DNA of 64,000 nucleotides, taken from positions 372,001 to 436,000 of the forward strand of contig NC_015574.1 in NCBI RefSeq assembly GCF_000214725.1, in the 5' to 3' direction. The translations under genes were made by a program, and so were the position numbers. Below the pieces are notes generated by a model. The model was not told the origin of the DNA, searched no databases, and saw nothing but the letters and a program-made list of their open reading frames with translations. Shown piece by piece: positions 1 to 9,375 of this stretch (position 1 is its first letter; each line of letters opens with the position of its first letter). The DNA is from Methanobacterium paludis (GTDB lineage: Archaea; Methanobacteriota; Methanobacteria; Methanobacteriales; Methanobacteriaceae).

Positions 1-1
1 C

Positions 2-754
2 GGAGTTCACGAGGCAATGGACCAAATAGGGGCCATAATGGGTCCATTAATAGTTGCAGCGGTTTTATTCTTCAATGGAACCTACCGTACAGGTTTTGCG
101 CTGTTACTTATACCTGCACTGCTGGCACTGATTGTGCTTGTGCTTTCCCGCTTTCTTTACCCTCATCCTCACCATCTGGAACTCAGTCAACCTAAATTAG
201 AAACTAAAGGATTTAAAAGGATATACTGGATATATATCGCTGCGGTGGCTCTTATAGCCGCGGGTTTTACAGACTTCCCCCTCATTGCATACCACTTCCA
301 GAAAAGTGTTGTAGTTTCTGCTGCTATTATACCAATTTTCTATGCCGTAGCAATGGGAGTGGACGCCATTGCCGCATTGATTTTTGGTAGATTATTTGAT
401 AAGGTCGGTGTTTCCATAATGATAGTGGTTGCATTGTTATCTGCGCTTTTTGCACCTCTCGTGTTTTTCGGAGGATTTTACGCAGCTTTAGTAGGAATGG
501 CTTTGTGGGGTATAGGTTTGGGAGCTCAGGAATCCATAATGATGGCAGCAGTGGCAATAATGTCCCCGGTTGAAAAGAGGGGAGTTGCATACGGTGCTTT
601 TAACATGATTTATGGTGTGTGCTGGTTTTTAGGAAGTGTTTTAATGGGAGTACTCTACGACATTTCCATATTTTACTTGGTTGTGTTTTCTATGGTCATG
701 CAGCTTTCATCAATACCTTTATTCATTGTTATAAGGAAAATAACAGGGAAATAG
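2..754 (+). CDS. MFS transporter, C-terminal part (cut by window edge)
   Basis: The reading frame is open from base 2 (residues GVHEAMDQIGAIMGP), so the gene starts outside the window and the ATG at 17 is internal. The visible 250 residues hold a run of hydrophobic segments with an MFS-like linker (PHPHHLELSQPK) near residue 60 and a GRLFDKVG motif near residue 130, which matches the cytoplasmic loop-8/9 motif of major facilitator proteins. It is most likely a 12-TM efflux or solute permease of the inner membrane with about half of its helices in view. The substrate cannot be told. It ends 157 bases before the next gene. Confidence 0.85.
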   Translation, partial: GVHEAMDQIGAIMGPLIVAAVLFFNGTYRTGFALLLIPALLALIVLVLSRFLYPHPHHLELSQPKLETKGFKRIYWIYIAAVALIAAGFTDFPLIAYHFQKSVVVSAAIIPIFYAVAMGVDAIAALIFGRLFDKVGVSIMIVVALLSALFAPLVFFGGFYAALVGMALWGIGLGAQESIMMAAVAIMSPVEKRGVAYGAFNMIYGVCWFLGSVLMGVLYDISIFYLVVFSMVMQLSSIPLFIVIRKITGK

Positions 755-911
755 TTCTATTTATAAAATTTTAGATTTAATGAATAGGATATATTGAAAT
801 CGAACAGGAGAAATATTTTATTAACAAAGAAACTATTCATGTTAAATATTATGCTGGATAAATTTATTTACTAATTATTGGCTCAAAACAATTTTAATTG
901 GGGGAATATGG

Positions 912-1880
912 TTGAGACAGTTTCCAAGGCCCAGAATAGTTTCCAGTAAATGCATTGAATTCGAGCCCTGCAGGTACAACGGCCTTATAATCAGAAGTAA
1001 AGTTGTTGAAGGCCTGAAAAAATATGCAGATTTCCAACCTGTCTGCCCTGAAGTGGAGATAGGGCTTGGAGTTCCCAGAGATACCGTGAATATTGCTGAA
1101 ATAGATGGTAAAATAGAGTTATTACAACCTGCAACCGGAAGGAAACTCACAGAAGAAATGAAAGAATTTTCAGAATCCTTTTTAAACTCCATTAAAGATA
1201 TTGATGGGTTTATATTGAAAAATAAATCACCTTCCTGTGGTTTAAAGAGCGTAAGGGTGTACAATGAATTAAAAAATTCAAGGCCTCGCACAGACGGTGT
1301 GGGTTTATTTGCAGGTTCAGTCCTGCAGAAATTCCCATATCTTGCAATTGAAGACGAGGGGCGCATTAGAAACCTTATTTTAAGGGAAAATTTCTTCACC
1401 AAACTTTTCACCCTGGCGGACTTCCGGGAAGTAATTGAATCAGGGGATTTTAACGATCTTTTAGCGTTTCAATCCAAAAATAAGCTTTTGCTCTTATCTT
1501 ACAACCAGGAATACTCCCAAAAAATGGGAAAAGTCTTATCAAACCGTCATGACAAACCACTTAATGAATTAAAGAAAGATTATCAAGATTTACTGTTAAA
1601 ATGTCTATCCTCTCCTCAGAAAGTCACATCAAACATCAACGTTTTGATGCATGCCATGGGGTACTTCTCCAAAAAACTAACATCTCCAGAGAAAGCATTC
1701 TTTTTAGATACTCTTGAAAAGTATAGAGAAGGAAGCATACCTTTACTTGTGATCATAAACCTAATTAAATCATGGATAATCCGATTTAATGAGGATTATC
1801 TGGATAAACAAACATTTTTCCAACCTTACCCTGAGGATCTGATGCAAGTAACCTTCATCTACGATAAAATGGGTAAATAA
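912..1880 (+). CDS. DUF523/DUF1722 (YbgA-type) protein
   Basis: This is a 322-residue protein in two domains. The N-terminal DUF523 part (about 1-150) has a Cys pair in CIEFEPCRYNG, a CPEVE motif and NKSPSCG. The C-terminal DUF1722 part (about 185-315) has HAMGYF and KYREG. DUF523 proteins carry conserved cysteines, and a 2-thiouracil-desulfidase-type role is known for one relative, but the function here is open. I chose the TTG at 912 because a GGGGG lies 7 bases upstream (900-904). The ATG at 908 is in another frame and stops after 13 codons. The fused architecture is common in archaea and bacteria. Confidence 0.85.
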   Translation: MRQFPRPRIVSSKCIEFEPCRYNGLIIRSKVVEGLKKYADFQPVCPEVEIGLGVPRDTVNIAEIDGKIELLQPATGRKLTEEMKEFSESFLNSIKDIDGFILKNKSPSCGLKSVRVYNELKNSRPRTDGVGLFAGSVLQKFPYLAIEDEGRIRNLILRENFFTKLFTLADFREVIESGDFNDLLAFQSKNKLLLLSYNQEYSQKMGKVLSNRHDKPLNELKKDYQDLLLKCLSSPQKVTSNINVLMHAMGYFSKKLTSPEKAFFLDTLEKYREGSIPLLVIINLIKSWIIRFNEDYLDKQTFFQPYPEDLMQVTFIYDKMGK

Positions 1881-2338
1881 ACTTTTTTTAATAAATATAC
1901 GGCCAAATTTAGGTGTAATGCATTACAATAGTATAATGCCAGCGTGATACAGTAAATAAAATAGTTTAATGCCATTATAATGCCGTATAATAAGAATTAT
2001 GTGTTATTAAGCTTTGATACATGAAACGCATAAAAAACTCAATAAAAATATTTTCAGCGACACTTTAGTTACTTAATATACTCCAAGGTTAAGAATTCTA
2101 AAAGCCTTTGAATAGCTTTAAAACCTTTATAAATCCACTAAATTACTTGAATTACCTTTAGGATGAGAAATTCATGAAAAAGTATTTATAATATCTGAAC
2201 ATACTAATATAGAAGTGGTTAATTTTTAGTTACTTAACCAGTTTAAGACTTTTTTAATATCCAGAAGCGAGGAATCGTTCTGGAATATTGATAATAAACA
2301 GGTTTTGATTTATAAATCTATAATCCGGAGGAATCTTG
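1881..2338. other. Non-coding region upstream of bioY
   Basis: There is no gene in these 458 bases. Around 1930-1990 there are several ATAATGCC-like repeats. Two TATA-like elements lie at about 2137-2146 (TTTATAAATC) and 2185-2193 (TATTTATAA), both on the plus strand. A 13-base sequence TTTAGTTACTTAA occurs twice, at 2064-2076 and 2225-2237. The length and repeats suggest a regulated promoter for bioY. Confidence 0.6.
2216..2240 (+). promoter_or_regulatory. Inverted repeat, candidate bioY operator
   Basis: TGGTTAA (2216-2222) and TTAACCA (2234-2240) form a perfect inverted repeat with an 11-base spacer. It lies about 25 bases downstream of a TATA-like box (2185-2193), so close to the expected transcription start. 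Known biotin operators bound by BirA are inverted repeats with GTTAAC-like half-sites but a longer (14-16 base) spacer, so a BirA-like regulator is an inference only. Confidence 0.45.
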
Positions 2339-2998
2339 ATGGAAATATCCATTGATAATTATTTTGAAAAAAGATACATGCTGTTTAAATGGCGTTCTAA
2401 CGCTTCTTTGGCCAATAAGGCAGTAATGGCATTATTTATGGCATGTATCACTGGTATCATGGCTCAGGTAATTATACCCTTACCATGGACTCCAGTACCA
2501 GTTACAGGACAAACTTTTGCGGTGCTTGTTGCAGGAATCTTCCTTGGACGTAAATGGGGAGGATTTAGCCAGTTATTCTATGTCGGAATAGGAGTTGCAG
2601 GTGTACCATGGTTTGCAGGAATGACAGGAGGAGCAGGTGCATTACTCAGTGCATCAGGCGGTTACCTCATAGGCTTCGTACTTGCAGCATTTTTCCTGGG
2701 ATACTTCGCAGACCGCTACGTCAAAGCAAGGAATTTTATCCCAATGCTTGCACTTATGCTGTTTGCAAACTTTGCCTTAATATACATCCCTGGACTGGCA
2801 GTACTCAGCATCTGGACACAGGCTGCAACAGGAGCTCAACCAAGCATCTGGACCCTACTTGTAATGGGGGTTCTGCCATTTTTACCAGGTGAGGTTGTGA
2901 AAATTGGAGGTGCAGCAGCCCTTGCTAAGGCCGTTACACCAAAAAAACCTTTCACCGGTGGAGAAATTGACGTCAAAAGGGCAGAAAACTTGTTCTGA
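2339..2998 (+). CDS. bioY: BioY, substrate-binding membrane subunit of biotin ECF transporter
   Basis: This 219-residue membrane protein carries typical BioY features: PWTPVPVTGQTFAVLVAG near residue 55, GRKWGG, then GVAGVPWFAG with a glycine-rich segment, and about six hydrophobic helices. BioY takes up biotin alone or with the EcfA/EcfT energy module. No EcfA or EcfT gene is seen next to it, so it would use a shared module or act alone. I chose the ATG at 2339 rather than the TTG at 2336 because GGAGGA (2327-2332) is better spaced for it. A DUF1284 gene follows after 28 bases and is probably co-transcribed. Confidence 0.9.
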   Translation: MEISIDNYFEKRYMLFKWRSNASLANKAVMALFMACITGIMAQVIIPLPWTPVPVTGQTFAVLVAGIFLGRKWGGFSQLFYVGIGVAGVPWFAGMTGGAGALLSASGGYLIGFVLAAFFLGYFADRYVKARNFIPMLALMLFANFALIYIPGLAVLSIWTQAATGAQPSIWTLLVMGVLPFLPGEVVKIGGAAALAKAVTPKKPFTGGEIDVKRAENLF

Positions 2999-3026
2999 TA
3001 CAAATTCTGCAGGTGTATCTGATCCA

Positions 3027-3425
3027 ATGAGGATCAGAGCCCACCACCTTTTATGCATGCAGGGGTTTCAGGGATACGGTTACACCAAAGATTTTGCCTT
3101 GCATATGCTCAAAGTTGTGGATCATATAATTAATAATCCTCTCTGTGAACTTGATATAATCACGGGGTGTGATGAAATTTGCATGCACTGCCCACACAAG
3201 GTTGGGGAGATCTGTTATAAGAAGCCCCATGCTGATGAGAACATCAAAAAAATGGATCTTACGGTTCTTGAAAAACTTGGAATGTTGGAAGGTTCAAAAG
3301 TAAAAGCTGGAAAAATCTTTGAAGAAGTGAATCAAAGCTTCAAGACGCGTGAAGATGCCCGAGAAGTTTGTGGAAACTGCTTATGGCTAGATAAGTGTCT
3401 TTGGTTTATGCGGAAGCCTATTTAA
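3027..3425 (+). CDS. DUF1284 cysteine-rich protein
   Basis: This 132-residue protein opens with MRIRAHHLLCMQGFQGYGY, the hallmark start of DUF1284. It has a cysteine cluster in the middle (GCDEICMHCPHKVGEIC, about residues 48-64) and a second near the end (CGNCLWLDKC). The spacing suggests an iron-sulfur or metal site. The ATG at 3027 fits the family start; the open frame upstream overlaps bioY and is not conserved. AGGTG at 3011-3015 may serve as ribosome binding site. It follows bioY closely, so the two are probably one transcript. The function is unknown. Confidence 0.85.
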   Translation: MRIRAHHLLCMQGFQGYGYTKDFALHMLKVVDHIINNPLCELDIITGCDEICMHCPHKVGEICYKKPHADENIKKMDLTVLEKLGMLEGSKVKAGKIFEEVNQSFKTREDAREVCGNCLWLDKCLWFMRKPI

Positions 3426-3558
3426 ATCAATTCATTACTGTTTTTATTTACTTTTTTTATTCCTTTCTAATTTACTTCACAATTTGGAATACTTTTTCCC
3501 AAAAAGTAAATACTCGATAATGCCATACTAATTCATAAAGATTTTAAAGGGGAAAAAT

Positions 3559-5109
3559 ATGGCTGAAGATCAGTATAAATGGGGTGTAGTGATAATAGCC
3601 TGCCTTGCAGTCTTTATCATAGTTTTGGATTCATCTGCCATGAATGTGGCCATCACGGCACTTGTTAAAGATTTGAATACTACTTTGTCAATGATTCAGG
3701 CTATCATTGCTTTATACGCACTTATAATTGCTTCTTTCATGTTGCTTGGGAGTAAACTTCAAGATATTCTTGGTAGGAAGAAGACTTTTTTAACTGGACT
3801 TTTCATATACGCAACAGGAACCACTATAGCCACGTTAAGTGTTAATGCAGGTATGCTTCTTTTAGGATGGGCAGTTTTGGAGGGTATTGGTGCTGCATTG
3901 ATGTTACCGGCCACCACAACCATTGTAGGGGCCAGCTACAAAGGCAAGGATAAAATCACTGCCTTTGGAATTTGGGGAGGTATTGCAGCCATGGGTGCAG
4001 CCATAGGTCCAATAGTCGGGGGAGTATTCACCACATACCTCACATGGAGGTTGGTATTTGGTTCTGAACTGATTTTTGTTGCTGTAATATTGATCTTCAG
4101 AGGCTACCTTACAGAATCCCAGCCAACCCTTAAATGGAAAGATTTGGATGTGGTGGGGACCATATTATCCATAGTATCCCTGGTTTTATTAGTTATGGGC
4201 ATTTTACTTTTAAGCAAGCCGCAAAACTGGGCTTACGTATCTGTTCTTGTGGTTTCAGGTTCCATCCTCTTTGTGGTATTCATTTTATGGCAGAGGAGAA
4301 GGATCAACAGGGGTCTGGAACCCCTTTCTGATATATCCCTTCTAAAAAACCGTATCTTTGGCTTGGGAAATATAAACTCCATAATACAGCAGATACCCCT
4401 TGCAGGTTTCCTTTTTATAATTCCAGTATTCCTTCAGCAGGTAACCCATTTAGATGCATTCATGACAGGGTTGGCTCTTTTACCGGCATCACTGACCATT
4501 CTGGTGTTTTCACTGCTTGGTGCTAAACTCGCATCCCGCTTAGAACCTAAATATATTTTAATGGCTGGTTTTTTGGTATCTGCTTTAGGAACATGGATGC
4601 TGGGAGGAACCTTCAACATCAACACCCAGATAGGTGACATAATTCCCGGAACCATTGTTTTTGGTGTTGGAGTGGGTCTGTTACTATCCCAGCTAACCAA
4701 TCTCACCATGTCTGCAGCAAGAGGCGACCAGGAATCTGATGCTGCTGGCTTTTTAAATGCCTTTAAAAACCTGGGATACTCCATGGGCACGGCTTTAATT
4801 GGTGTTCTACTTTTACTGGGAGTATTCTGGGGACTCACAGCTTCCATAGAATCATCTGGCCTTGCAGGGAATATGAGCACTACAGAAATTCAGGATAGTC
4901 TCTTCAACTACGTTGAAACAATGCAGACAACCCCTCCCCAGGACATACCTTCCAGTCTGGTTCCACAAGTCACCCAGATGGTGGATTCCACCATAAGTTC
5001 CGCTATGAAAATGACTTTCAATGCACTGGCACTGATTTTCCTTTTGGGATTTTTCACTAGCCTTTTCCTGCCTCGCAGGAAGATTAAAGGTTCTTTTAAA
5101 AATTCTTAA
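3559..5109 (+). CDS. MFS multidrug exporter, DHA2 (EmrB/QacA) family
   Basis: This is a 516-residue protein with about 14 predicted membrane helices. The N-terminal half has IVLDSSAMNVAITAL (the family's helix-1 LD...VNVA motif), the GSKLQDILGRKKTF loop (motif A, about residues 73-86) and GAAIGPIVGG (motif C, about 154-163), which marks proton-driven antiporters. DHA2 members export drugs or other small amphiphiles by proton exchange. A GGGG ribosome binding site lies just upstream of ATG 3559. It sits alone, with 133 bases before and over 300 after. The substrate is unknown. Confidence 0.9.
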   Translation: MAEDQYKWGVVIIACLAVFIIVLDSSAMNVAITALVKDLNTTLSMIQAIIALYALIIASFMLLGSKLQDILGRKKTFLTGLFIYATGTTIATLSVNAGMLLLGWAVLEGIGAALMLPATTTIVGASYKGKDKITAFGIWGGIAAMGAAIGPIVGGVFTTYLTWRLVFGSELIFVAVILIFRGYLTESQPTLKWKDLDVVGTILSIVSLVLLVMGILLLSKPQNWAYVSVLVVSGSILFVVFILWQRRRINRGLEPLSDISLLKNRIFGLGNINSIIQQIPLAGFLFIIPVFLQQVTHLDAFMTGLALLPASLTILVFSLLGAKLASRLEPKYILMAGFLVSALGTWMLGGTFNINTQIGDIIPGTIVFGVGVGLLLSQLTNLTMSAARGDQESDAAGFLNAFKNLGYSMGTALIGVLLLLGVFWGLTASIESSGLAGNMSTTEIQDSLFNYVETMQTTPPQDIPSSLVPQVTQMVDSTISSAMKMTFNALALIFLLGFFTSLFLPRRKIKGSFKNS

Positions 5110-5424
5110 TATACATTTTTTTGGAAAATAGGATTTATGCGGTTATTTAAGTTAGAAAACATGGATCTGAATTAGAAATGATTTTTTTTTTAGTTTCGTT
5201 ATGTCATTATTAGCTTAACTTTATAGTTCTTATCATCAATCTTTCAGTTTAGATACGATTAATCAACGAACTATATATCTTCGAGTTCAACATGAAAAGC
5301 TTGAATTATTTAAACTCTTCTTTTAGCCTTTACACACAATTGCACTGGTGTGTGGAAAATAATTTATATCATAATTTACATACTTATATGTAATAAATTA
5401 GGGGTAAAACTAGGGGGTAAAACT
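5110..5424. other. Non-coding region
   Basis: These 315 AT-rich bases hold no convincing gene. T-runs at 5116-5121 and 5181-5190 could end transcription of the exporter. Just before the next gene GGGGTAAAACT occurs twice (5401-5411 and 5414-5424), which duplicates the ribosome binding site region. Confidence 0.5.
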
Positions 5425-5766
5425 ATGGGAGAAGTTAAAAAATTGAAATCTTTACCAGTTTTCGATTTTTCCTTGATTATAGCAGTGATTTGGGCGGTTA
5501 TATCCTTCATATTGGGGATCATTTATTTCATTGTAGGATATGCGGCGCTGCACCAAGCGAGTACATTTATTATTAGTTTAAACAATAATACCACTGCTGT
5601 TGTAAATTCAGTGGCCAGTTCTATCAGTACTATGGGGGCGTTGTATCTAATTGTAATATGGCCTATTATGACATTTTTCCTGACTTTTATAGGAGCCGCA
5701 ATAGTAGCTTTACTTTACAATTACTTAGCGCCCAGAGTTGGTGGTATTAAACTGGAACTTGAGTAA
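5425..5766 (+). CDS. Small membrane protein, DUF3566-like
   Basis: This 113-residue protein has two long hydrophobic segments (about 14-45 and 70-100) separated by a polar loop rich in N, S and T. It ends in LLYNYLAPRVGGIKLELE. That YN...VGGI.-.L ending is the most recognisable part and resembles DUF3566 transmembrane proteins. I chose ATG 5425, preceded by AGGGGG at 5412-5417; the longer open frame from 5350 adds an isoleucine-rich stretch without a ribosome binding site. The function is unknown. It is followed by a T-rich stretch (5772-5788) that may terminate transcription. Confidence 0.7.
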   Translation: MGEVKKLKSLPVFDFSLIIAVIWAVISFILGIIYFIVGYAALHQASTFIISLNNNTTAVVNSVASSISTMGALYLIVIWPIMTFFLTFIGAAIVALLYNYLAPRVGGIKLELE

Positions 5767-5960
5767 AAATCTATTTTTTTTTATTTTAGTCTTTTTGGCA
5801 TTATAATTAGACTATCCCCTAATAAATATACTTTTACCAACTAAGCTTTCGTTAAATTTTCATCGATTGTGTGGGTGCTTTCCAACCTCACAACTATTTC
5901 AAATTTAATGTGACAAGTGATGGCACCATTTGTTTGGGGTTCAAAAATAATGATTAATGA

Positions 5961-8564
5961 TTAGATCCGATCGTTGTACTTCACTTCCTGGAACCTGATC
6001 TCAAATTGGGTTCCATTATCTCTGCAAAGTTCAATATCACCATCAATCTGATTTACTAAGTTGGTTACCAGTTGTAAACCCAGAGTTTTGGTGTTTTCAA
6101 AGTCCAGGTCTTTAGGAAAACCAATACCGTTATCTTTCACAGTTATGCTGAAATCATCATGGCATGCATCTAATCTTAAGTTGATTTCACCGTTTCTGTG
6201 AGGAAAAGCGTGTTTTATGGAGTTGGTTACAAGCTCGTTGATGATCAAACCACACGGTATGGACGTGTCTACGTTTAAGTTGATGCTGTCTCCCTCTGTT
6301 TTTATTATTATCTTCTCTGGATCCTCCACGTAGGTGAACATCAGGTTCGAACATAAACTCCTAACGTACTCTGTGAAATCGATCTTTGCAAGGCTATCGG
6401 ATTTATATAACTTTTCATGTATGAGGGCCATTGATTTTACCCTGCTCCGGCTTTCTTCAAGTGTTTTAACAGCTTCCTCATCTTCCAGGTAACTTGATTG
6501 GAGGCTCAAAAGACTTGAGATTATCTGCATGTTATTTTTCACCCGGTGATGTATCTCCCTTAGTAAAAGTTCTTTTTCTTTGAGAGATTCTTTTATCTTT
6601 TCTTCTGCCTGTTTACGTTCACTGGACTCTAGATGTGTGGAAATCATATTTGCAATGGATGCTGCAAAGTCCTGGTCTTCAAAGCTCCAATTTCTTTTTT
6701 CTATGTTTCTATGGCACAGGATTCCGACCACATCACCGTTGATCCAGATTGGAACGTCCAGTAAAGAAGTTGTACCTGTGGGTTTGAGTGAAACTTGAAG
6801 CTCTTCGATTCTAGAATCATTCACAGCATCAACAACGGCTAAACTGAGACTTTGTTTGAGTAAATCCAGGTAATTTGAAATATTTTCAACTTTAAACTTT
6901 TTACCATTCTCATGTGAGTTTTTGTTCAGATTGTAGTTATCAAAGCATTCCATTTCAGTTTTATTCTGATTGAAAAACCATACACTGACATCATTCACAT
7001 TTAAAACCTTGGAATCAGATTCAATCAATTTTTTAAGGGAGCCATCCAGATCTTGCATGTCATTTTTAGCCAGTTCAAGGAGTACTTCCTGTCTTTTGAT
7101 GGTATTTTCTGCTGTTTCTCGTGCTTTGCTTTCTTGAAGTACCCTTTCAGTCACATCTTCTCCTGAACTTAAAGTTCCTATTGCATTGCCTTTAACATCC
7201 CTGAGCACGGTTTTGTGCCATGATACGATTAATTCGCCCCGATTTTTGCTTAATATTCGGGTTTCAAGATTTTCAAAATGGGTTCCATGACCTCCATCTA
7301 TTAAGGTTTTAAAAGTGTTTTCACTATGTTCCTTACTCTGCATTGAGAGAAAGTTTTCAAACCAATTTTTGCCTTTGATCTCGTTTTCAGTGTAACCTAA
7401 AATTTCACAGCCTGTGCTGTTTATATGGGTCACGATTCCGTCTAAATCCAAAACAATGAGTATGGCTCCTGCCATATTAAAATACATTTCTGCCCTTTCT
7501 CGTTCGGCTATCAATGATTTTTCAGTTTCAACCCGTTTTTTTATTTCATCCTGCGCGTCCAGGTAAAGCTGTTTGTTCTCATTTATGGACAAGATCTGGC
7601 GAATAACCACCAAAAATATGATCATTCCCATGCCCACATTTGCAAATGCTAAATCAGTTGAAGAAAGATTCGTTCTTGTATTAATTATGATATAAGAAGC
7701 ACATACTAGTATAAGTGGAACGTAAGAAGTCCAGCCAAATTTTTTGGGGTCCTTGGATCTGGCTGTTTCTGGAAAGCTGTGTTTCATTTTATTTCCCTCT
7801 ATTAATCCTGCAAGCCCCACTAAAAGATTGGCTACCAGCCAACCTGCGTCAATAAAACTTCCTGAAATATAAGTGTTGTTTAATAAAAAATAATAAAATG
7901 TAAAATTGGTTATAACATCTAAGGTCAAACTTAAAATCAATAAAATCAGGATCATATCACTTAAATCTTTAATTTTGTTAAATACCAGATCATAAGATAT
8001 GTAAAAGAGTATAAAACCTAGTATGATGTATAAAACTGATAAAAACAGCCATAAAGGATTTTCAGTGCTTTGTAATATGCTTGGTAAACTCAGGAAGACT
8101 CCTAAAAATAATGCAGAGGATATGGAAACTATCACTATATCCAAGATGGTCTTGAATTTTTTTTGTTTTGATTCGGCCCCGGGAAAGTAAATGATTCCAA
8201 GTGCAAAAAAAAGGTAAGATAACAAATATAGAATACTGACACTTGATGTGAATGGTTGGTTATTGAAGAAGATATTTAAAACAGCCCAGTTTATATCGCC
8301 CATAAAATATAAGGATTGACCAATTAAGAGAAGTACCCATGGTAAACATATACGTTTACCCCACCTTTTAGAGTTTTTAGCCGCATATAATAACCCTAAA
8401 ACAGCTAACATATTAAAAAAAGGTATAACTACGTCGCTCATATGTGTTCTGAGTTCTATATTTCCTTTAAAAACTGTAACAATTGTCAGATAACCTAAAA
8501 TAGCCACCATTCCAACAACGGCAATCGTAACTGTTGTTTGTAATTCTTTTTTCGGGGTCTGCAT
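5961..8564 (-). CDS. Membrane sensor histidine kinase (7-8 TM, PAS, GAF-like, HisKA_2, HATPase)
   Basis: The first 320 of about 867 residues form many membrane helices. A coiled coil (about 325-350), a PAS domain (about 350-465, with GYTENEIKGKNWFENFL), a GAF-like domain (about 500-650) and a HisKA_2 kinase core follow. The H box is REIHHRVKNNMQ (His672/673), the N box is NELVTNSIKHAF and the G1 box is DNGIGFPKD. This is the kinase type common in Methanobacteriales. No response regulator is adjacent, so it is an orphan. I chose ATG 8564 because AGGAA (8575-8571) is well spaced; a TTG at 8570 would be too close. The signal sensed is unknown. Confidence 0.9.
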   Translation of the reverse strand: MQTPKKELQTTVTIAVVGMVAILGYLTIVTVFKGNIELRTHMSDVVIPFFNMLAVLGLLYAAKNSKRWGKRICLPWVLLLIGQSLYFMGDINWAVLNIFFNNQPFTSSVSILYLLSYLFFALGIIYFPGAESKQKKFKTILDIVIVSISSALFLGVFLSLPSILQSTENPLWLFLSVLYIILGFILFYISYDLVFNKIKDLSDMILILLILSLTLDVITNFTFYYFLLNNTYISGSFIDAGWLVANLLVGLAGLIEGNKMKHSFPETARSKDPKKFGWTSYVPLILVCASYIIINTRTNLSSTDLAFANVGMGMIIFLVVIRQILSINENKQLYLDAQDEIKKRVETEKSLIAERERAEMYFNMAGAILIVLDLDGIVTHINSTGCEILGYTENEIKGKNWFENFLSMQSKEHSENTFKTLIDGGHGTHFENLETRILSKNRGELIVSWHKTVLRDVKGNAIGTLSSGEDVTERVLQESKARETAENTIKRQEVLLELAKNDMQDLDGSLKKLIESDSKVLNVNDVSVWFFNQNKTEMECFDNYNLNKNSHENGKKFKVENISNYLDLLKQSLSLAVVDAVNDSRIEELQVSLKPTGTTSLLDVPIWINGDVVGILCHRNIEKRNWSFEDQDFAASIANMISTHLESSERKQAEEKIKESLKEKELLLREIHHRVKNNMQIISSLLSLQSSYLEDEEAVKTLEESRSRVKSMALIHEKLYKSDSLAKIDFTEYVRSLCSNLMFTYVEDPEKIIIKTEGDSINLNVDTSIPCGLIINELVTNSIKHAFPHRNGEINLRLDACHDDFSITVKDNGIGFPKDLDFENTKTLGLQLVTNLVNQIDGDIELCRDNGTQFEIRFQEVKYNDRI

Positions 8565-8864
8565 AATCAATTCCTACTGCCTGTTAGAATGAGTCATTAA
8601 AATCATCAAATTACATTACATAATAAGATTAGAAGATATTTAAATGTTAATGTTCCTAAAACTGTCTTAAGCCAAGTTTTTAAGATAAAACCAGTTTTAA
8701 AAGATTCTGATCAATAAAAATTAGATGAAGATACGGCTTATGAGAAACCCAGAATTATTGGGTAATATACATAATTTTATAAGAAAACGATAATTGAAAT
8801 TGAAAATACGAAATAGGCTAGAAAAATATCCTGAAAAGAACATCAATTATTTATTCTTTTTAGT
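8565..8864. other. Non-coding region
   Basis: These 300 AT-rich bases lie between the kinase start and the end of the VOC gene, both on the minus strand. Nothing distinct was found apart from AT-rich promoter-like sequence upstream of the kinase. Confidence 0.4.
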
Positions 8865-9338
8865 TTATTGTCCCTTGTACGCGTGCTTTAACTTTTCTAT
8901 GTCAAGTTTATCCATTTGAAGCATTGCCTTCCTAACTCTCTGCGATTTTTCAGGATCCGGATCATTTAAAAGTTCGCTCAAAAGGGTGGGGACGATTTGC
9001 CATGACACTCCGTATTTGTCTTTAATCCAGCCCGGTCCCTGTTTTTCTCCATCTTTGGAGAATTTTTCCCACAAATCATCCACTTCTTTCTGCGTTTGGC
9101 AGTTTATGAAGAAAGATATGGCCGGCGAGAATGTGAATTGTGGACCGCCGTTTAACGCGATGAATTCCTCTCCATCGAGCTCGAATGTTGTGGACATCAC
9201 CGTTCCTTTGGGCTCTGGTCCGGCTTCTCCATAGTGCATAATGTTCACGATCTTTGAATTTTTAAAAATGGAGGTATAGAAATTTGCTGCCTCCTCAGCT
9301 TTACCATCGAACCATAAAAATGGGATGATCTTTTGCAT
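8865..9338 (-). CDS. PhnB-like VOC (glyoxalase-fold) protein
   Basis: This 157-residue protein starts MQKIIPFLWFDGKAEEAANFY and contains ALNGGPQFTFSPAISFFI, DDLWEKFSKDGE and WIKDKYGVSWQIVP. These are the marks of the PhnB / '3-demethylubiquinone-9 3-methyltransferase' branch of the vicinal oxygen chelate superfamily. Despite that older name, a methyltransferase role is unlikely in an organism that has no ubiquinone. It is the last gene of a three-gene unit with two AHSA1 genes, 37 bases downstream of the second. This trio is common in bacteria, and the base composition is less AT-rich than its surroundings, so transfer from bacteria is likely. Confidence 0.85.
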   Translation of the reverse strand: MQKIIPFLWFDGKAEEAANFYTSIFKNSKIVNIMHYGEAGPEPKGTVMSTTFELDGEEFIALNGGPQFTFSPAISFFINCQTQKEVDDLWEKFSKDGEKQGPGWIKDKYGVSWQIVPTLLSELLNDPDPEKSQRVRKAMLQMDKLDIEKLKHAYKGQ

Positions 9339-9375
9339 ATAACCATTCTCCCCTTATTTTTTTACTAATCTACCT

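Noticed and set aside
17..19. ATG at 17 as start of the first MFS gene
   Set aside because: The frame is open to the window edge with sequence that fits an ongoing transporter, so the ATG is internal.
2904..3026. N-terminal extension of the DUF1284 gene
   Set aside because: It overlaps bioY in another frame and the family start MRIRAHHLLC is at 3027.
6340..6352. GGTTCGAAC, like a tRNA T-loop
   Set aside because: It is inside the histidine kinase gene and no acceptor or anticodon stems surround it. No tRNA gene was found in the window.
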